The notes under the pieces: model-generated | Databases searched by the model: none | Seen by the model: only the letters and a program-made list of their open reading frames with translations | What the model was told of the DNA's origin: nothing | Shown here: positions 60,880 to 64,000 of the stretch, piece after piece | Layout: the number at the start of each line of letters is the position of its first letter | How positions within the stretch are numbered: position 1 is the first letter of the stretch | NCBI RefSeq assembly: GCF_008315115.2 | Contig: NC_050182.1 | Coordinates: 25,371,656 to 25,435,655, forward strand | Direction: 5' to 3' | From: Sander lucioperca | Taxonomy: Eukaryota; Chordata; Actinopteri; Perciformes; Percidae | Length of the DNA: 64,000 nt | Made by a program: the position numbers and the translations under genes

Positions 60880-62238
60880 TCATGACCATAGGTGAGGGTA
60901 GGCCTCAGATTTAGAGGTGCTGATCCTCATCCCAGCCGCTTCACACTCGGCTGCGAACCGATCCAGTGAGTGCTGAAGGTCACAGGCCGACGATGCCATC
61001 AGGACCACATCATCCGCAAAAAGCAGCGATGAGATCCCCAGCTCACCAAACTGCAACCCCTCTCCACCCCGACTACACCTCGATATCCTGTCCATAAATA
61101 CTACAAACAGGATTGGTGACAAAGCGCAGCCCTGGCGGAGGCCAACTCTCACCTGAAACGAGTCCGACTTACTGCCGAGAACCCGGACACAGCTCTCGCT
61201 TTGGTCGTACAGAGATTGGATGGCCCTGAGAAGGGACCCCCTCACCCCATACTCCCGCAGCACCTCCCACAGTATCTCCCGGGGGACCCGGTCATACGCC
61301 TTCTCCAGATCCACAAAGCACATGTAGACCGGTTGGGCATACTCCCAGGCTCCCTCCAGGATCCTTGCGAGAGTAAAGATCTGGTCCGTTGTTCCACGAC
61401 CAGGACGGAATCCGCATTGTTCCTCTTCAACCTGAGATTCGACTATCGACCGAACCCTCCTTTCCAGCACCTTGGAGTAGACTTTACCGGGGAGGCTGAG
61501 AAGTGTGATACCCCTGTAATTGGCACACACCCTCTGGTCCCCCTTTTTGAAAAGGGGAACCACCACCCCGGTCTGCCACTCCTTAGGCACCGTCCCCGAC
61601 TTCCACGCAATGTTGAAGAGGCGTGTCAACCAAGACAACCCCTCCACACCCAGAGCTTTAAGCATTTCTGGACGGATCTCATCAATCCCTGGGGCTTTGC
61701 CACTGTGGAGTTGTTTAACTACCTCAGCAACTTCCACCAGGGAAATTGACGACAATCCCCCATCATCCTCCAGCTCTGCCTCTACCATAGAGGGCGTATT
61801 AGTCGGATTTAGGAGTTCCTCAAAGTGCTCCTTCCACCGCCCTATTACCTCCTCAGTTGAGGTCAACAGCGTCCCATCCTTACTGTACACAGCTTGGATG
61901 GTTCCCCGCTTCCCCCTCCTGAGGTGGCGAATGGTTTTCCAGAAGCACCTTGGTGCCGACCAAAAGTCCTTCTCCATGTCTTCTCCGAACTTCTCCCACA
62001 CCCGCTGCTTTGCCTCTTTCACGGCAGAGGCTGCAGCCCTTCGGGCCCTTCGGTACCTTGCAACTGCCTCCGGAGTCCTCTGGCATAACATATCCCGGAA
62101 AGACTCCTTCTTCAGTCGGACGGCTTCCCTGACCACCGGTGTCCACCACGGTGTTCGTGGGTTACCGCCCCTTGAGGCACCTAAGACCCTAAGACCACAG
62201 CTCCCCGCCGCAGCTTCAGCAATGGAAACTTTGAACAT
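60880..62238 (-). pseudogene. Reverse transcriptase of the Rex3-like LINE
   Basis: A 452-codon frame: KAPGIDEIRPEMLKALG, FKKGDQRVCANYRGITLLSL, QCGFRPGRGTTDQIFTL, FVDLEKAYDRVPREILWEV, GLRQGCALSPILFVVFMDR, and the catalytic LLFADDVVLMAS. Palm motifs are intact. The frame ends prematurely after STSKSEAYPHLWS, where a deletion shifts the frame. Confidence 0.85.
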
Positions 62239-62251
62239 TGTCTACTCAGGT

Positions 62252-63184
62252 TCAATGCCCCCAGCCTCCACAGGGACGGAGGTGTGAGTTGAAAGTCTGT
62301 CGGACAGGGGCCTCCTCCAGACGTTCCCAATTTACCCGCACTACCCGTTTGGGCTTACCAGGTCTGTCCAGAGTCTTCCCCCACCCTCTGACCCAACTCA
62401 CCACCAGATGGTGATCAGTTGACAGCTCTGCCCCTCTCTTCACCCGAGTGTCCAAAACATACGGCCTCAGATCAGATGAAACGATTATAAAATCGATCAT
62501 TGACCTTTGGCCTAGGGTGCTCTGGTACCAAGTACACTTATGAGCATCCCTATGTTCGAACATGGTGTTCGTTATAGACAATCCATGACTAGCACAGAAG
62601 TCCAACAACAAACAACCACTCTGGTTTAGATCAGGGAGGCCGTTCCTCCCAGTCACGCCTCTCCATGTGTCTCCATCATTTCCCACGTGCGCGTTGAAGT
62701 CCCCCAGCAGAACTATGGAGTCCCCCACTGGAGCCCCATACAGGACTCCATTCAAGGTCTCCAAGAAGGCCGAATACTCCGAGCTCTTGTTTGGTGCATA
62801 CGCACAAACAACAGTCAGAGTTTTCCCCCCCACAACCCGCAGGCGTAGGGAGGCGACCCTCTCGTCCACCGGGGTAAACTCCAACGTAGCGGCGCTCAGC
62901 CGAGGGCTTGTGTGTATCCCCACACCCGCCCGGCGCCTCACACCCTGGGCAACTCCGGAGAAGAAAAGAGTCCAACCCCTATCCAGGAGTATGGTTCCAG
63001 AACCGAGACTGTGCGTAGAGGTAAGCCCCACCAGATCCAACTGGTAGCGCTCCACCTCCCGCACAAGTTCCGGCTCCTTCCCCCACAGAGAGGTGACGTT
63101 CCACGCCCCCAGAGCCAGCGTCTGCTGCCCGGGTCTGGTCCGTCGAGGCCCCTGACCTTCACTGCCACCCATGTGGCAGCGCAC
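62252..63184 (-). pseudogene. AP endonuclease domain of the Rex3-like LINE
   Basis: A 310-codon frame with APE motifs: LGAWNVTSLWGKEPELVREV, TVVCAYAPN, VLLGDFNAHVG (catalytic GDFNAH), SMIDFIIVSSDLR, and STDHHLVVSWV with the terminal His. It ends by frameshift at PCGGWGH and the following frame opens with a TAG, so it is separated from the reverse transcriptase. Confidence 0.85.
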
Positions 63185-63398
63185 CCGACCCCAGCGGTTC
63201 CTCCCACAGGTGGTGGGCCCATGGGTTGTTTAAAAATTATATTCACAAAATTCCTCAGCAACAGTGTCACCATTAATGTGGATAACACAGAACACACTGT
63301 CAACCCTTTTTATAGTGTAACAAAAATAATTTCAGCTGATGGAGTTGCCCAGTTGTCATGGAAATGTAGATGTTGGACGTGTTTCAGAGCACTTTAAG

Positions 63399-64000
63399 GG
63401 CCCATTCACACCAGCAAAAGGGGATCTGGCGATTTGCCGCAGGGTTGTGCAGTGGTGGGAGTGTCACTGAAACAACCCATTTGTGTAATGTCCTGTTGTG
63501 TTCTTTAACCCCCCCACCCCCCATGTAGCACAAGTAGACTTTATATTTCACAATTACTGTTTTCCATCAGATCGTTTATAGATCTCAACATTTCCGACCG
63601 CACTTGAAGGCAGCTTTATTTCACGGAGAAAGAGAGAAAGTAAAGAGATGGAGGGACTGTGTTTTGTTGTTTGGCAAACATTCAGCTGCACAAACTCCTG
63701 GCCAGTTCAGTGGTGTGTTTCGTTTTTTTTTTACGCTCATAGTGTTTCAAAACTTTCTTGTGGCAGCGATAGAGGCAGTGATGTTAACTGTTTATTGTAC
63801 GGGATTCTCACACCTCAAAACGGACTGCCGGTTACATGATTGGCCATGTAGCGTGACATCGGGTTGCGTTTCTCCAAAAGTTGAATTGGTCTCAACTTTT
63901 CGCTGCAGGCCGTTGCGTTTTTTTTTTTTTTTTTCGGCTACCCCCTGCTGCAGTAGGTAGAAAGCAACAAAAACGCCAGAATTTCAAGTAGAATGAGAGC
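63399..64000. other. Possible repeat start at the window edge
   Basis: GGGCCCATTCACACCAGCAA at 63399 resembles the end of a hAT-like MITE family in fish. No second end is visible before the window stops. The rest has a C-rich run near 63510 and a T-run near 63920. No cers2 exon was recognised here. Confidence 0.35.

Larger units (their letters stand above)
60442..63227 (-). mobile_element. Rex3/RTE-like LINE with 13-bp TSD
   Basis: An exact 13-bp duplication, GTTTAAAAATTAT, lies at 60429-60441 and 63228-63240. The 3' tail on the minus strand is GATG-rich (GATGGATGGATG), typical of RTE-clade elements. Order on the minus strand: APE endonuclease (63184-62252), reverse transcriptase (62238-60880), C-terminal domain (60869-60474). 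It lies in the cers2 intron upstream of the exon at 59725. A perfect duplication suggests a young insertion. Confidence 0.9.

Noticed and set aside
61520..62287. Plus-strand 255-codon frame
   Set aside because: It is the antisense of the Rex3-like reverse transcriptase and shows no conserved domain of its own.
1..64000. An undescribed multi-gene defence or metabolic system
   Set aside because: All strong coding signals belong to four known vertebrate genes or to transposons; the remaining sequence gives no consistent extra gene set.

Overview
This 64 kb window is vertebrate nuclear DNA, most likely from a spiny-rayed (percomorph) teleost. Four multi-exon genes with GT-AG introns all lie on the minus strand. 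Their introns and spacers are full of teleost-type transposons: CR1/L2-like and Rex3/RTE-like LINEs, Tc1, hAT and TTAA-type elements, a tRNA-SINE, and long CA, GA and TA microsatellites. The species call is inference from repeat content and protein similarity recalled from memory; no search was run.

Layout from left to right (genes read right to left). 1-1605: 3' flank and UTR of rec8. 1606-12615: rec8, the meiotic cohesin kleisin, 17 coding exons, 612 aa; a large intron holds a TIR element split by a LINE, and a smaller intron holds a hAT-type element. 13340-28657: setdb1, an H3K9 methyltransferase, 26 coding exons, 1295 aa, with three tudor modules, MBD, pre-SET, bifurcated SET and post-SET. 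28658-36791: spacer and arnt 3' region, with a Tc1 relic split by a hAT element and a foldback element carrying a THAP-like reading frame. 36792-48827: arnt (HIF-1 beta), bHLH-PAS, 21 coding exons, 788 aa. 48828-54240: arnt promoter and two nested transposon stacks, one containing a CR1/L2-like LINE. 56114-59725: the last seven coding exons of cers2 (ceramide synthase 2). Its 5' exons lie beyond the right edge, and the visible part of the upstream intron contains a young Rex3/RTE-like LINE (60442-63227).

I built the exon chains by reading splice sites and checking phase at every junction. The three complete genes close in frame from ATG to stop, with totals close to the recalled human lengths for SETDB1 (about 1291 aa) and ARNT (789 aa). 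rec8 is longer than the recalled human REC8 (about 547 aa).

The genes do not form one pathway. SETDB1 silences transposons through H3K9 methylation, REC8 holds sister chromatids in meiosis, ARNT is the common partner of HIF and AHR factors, and CerS2 makes very-long-chain ceramides. Human ARNT, SETDB1 and CERS2 are also neighbours (recalled), so this is a conserved cluster with rec8 attached. I see no unknown multi-gene system. The most unusual content is the nested transposons with readable target-site duplications, the THAP foldback element, repeated same-size exons in arnt, a 13-nt micro-exon in setdb1, and splice sites that abut long dinucleotide repeats.
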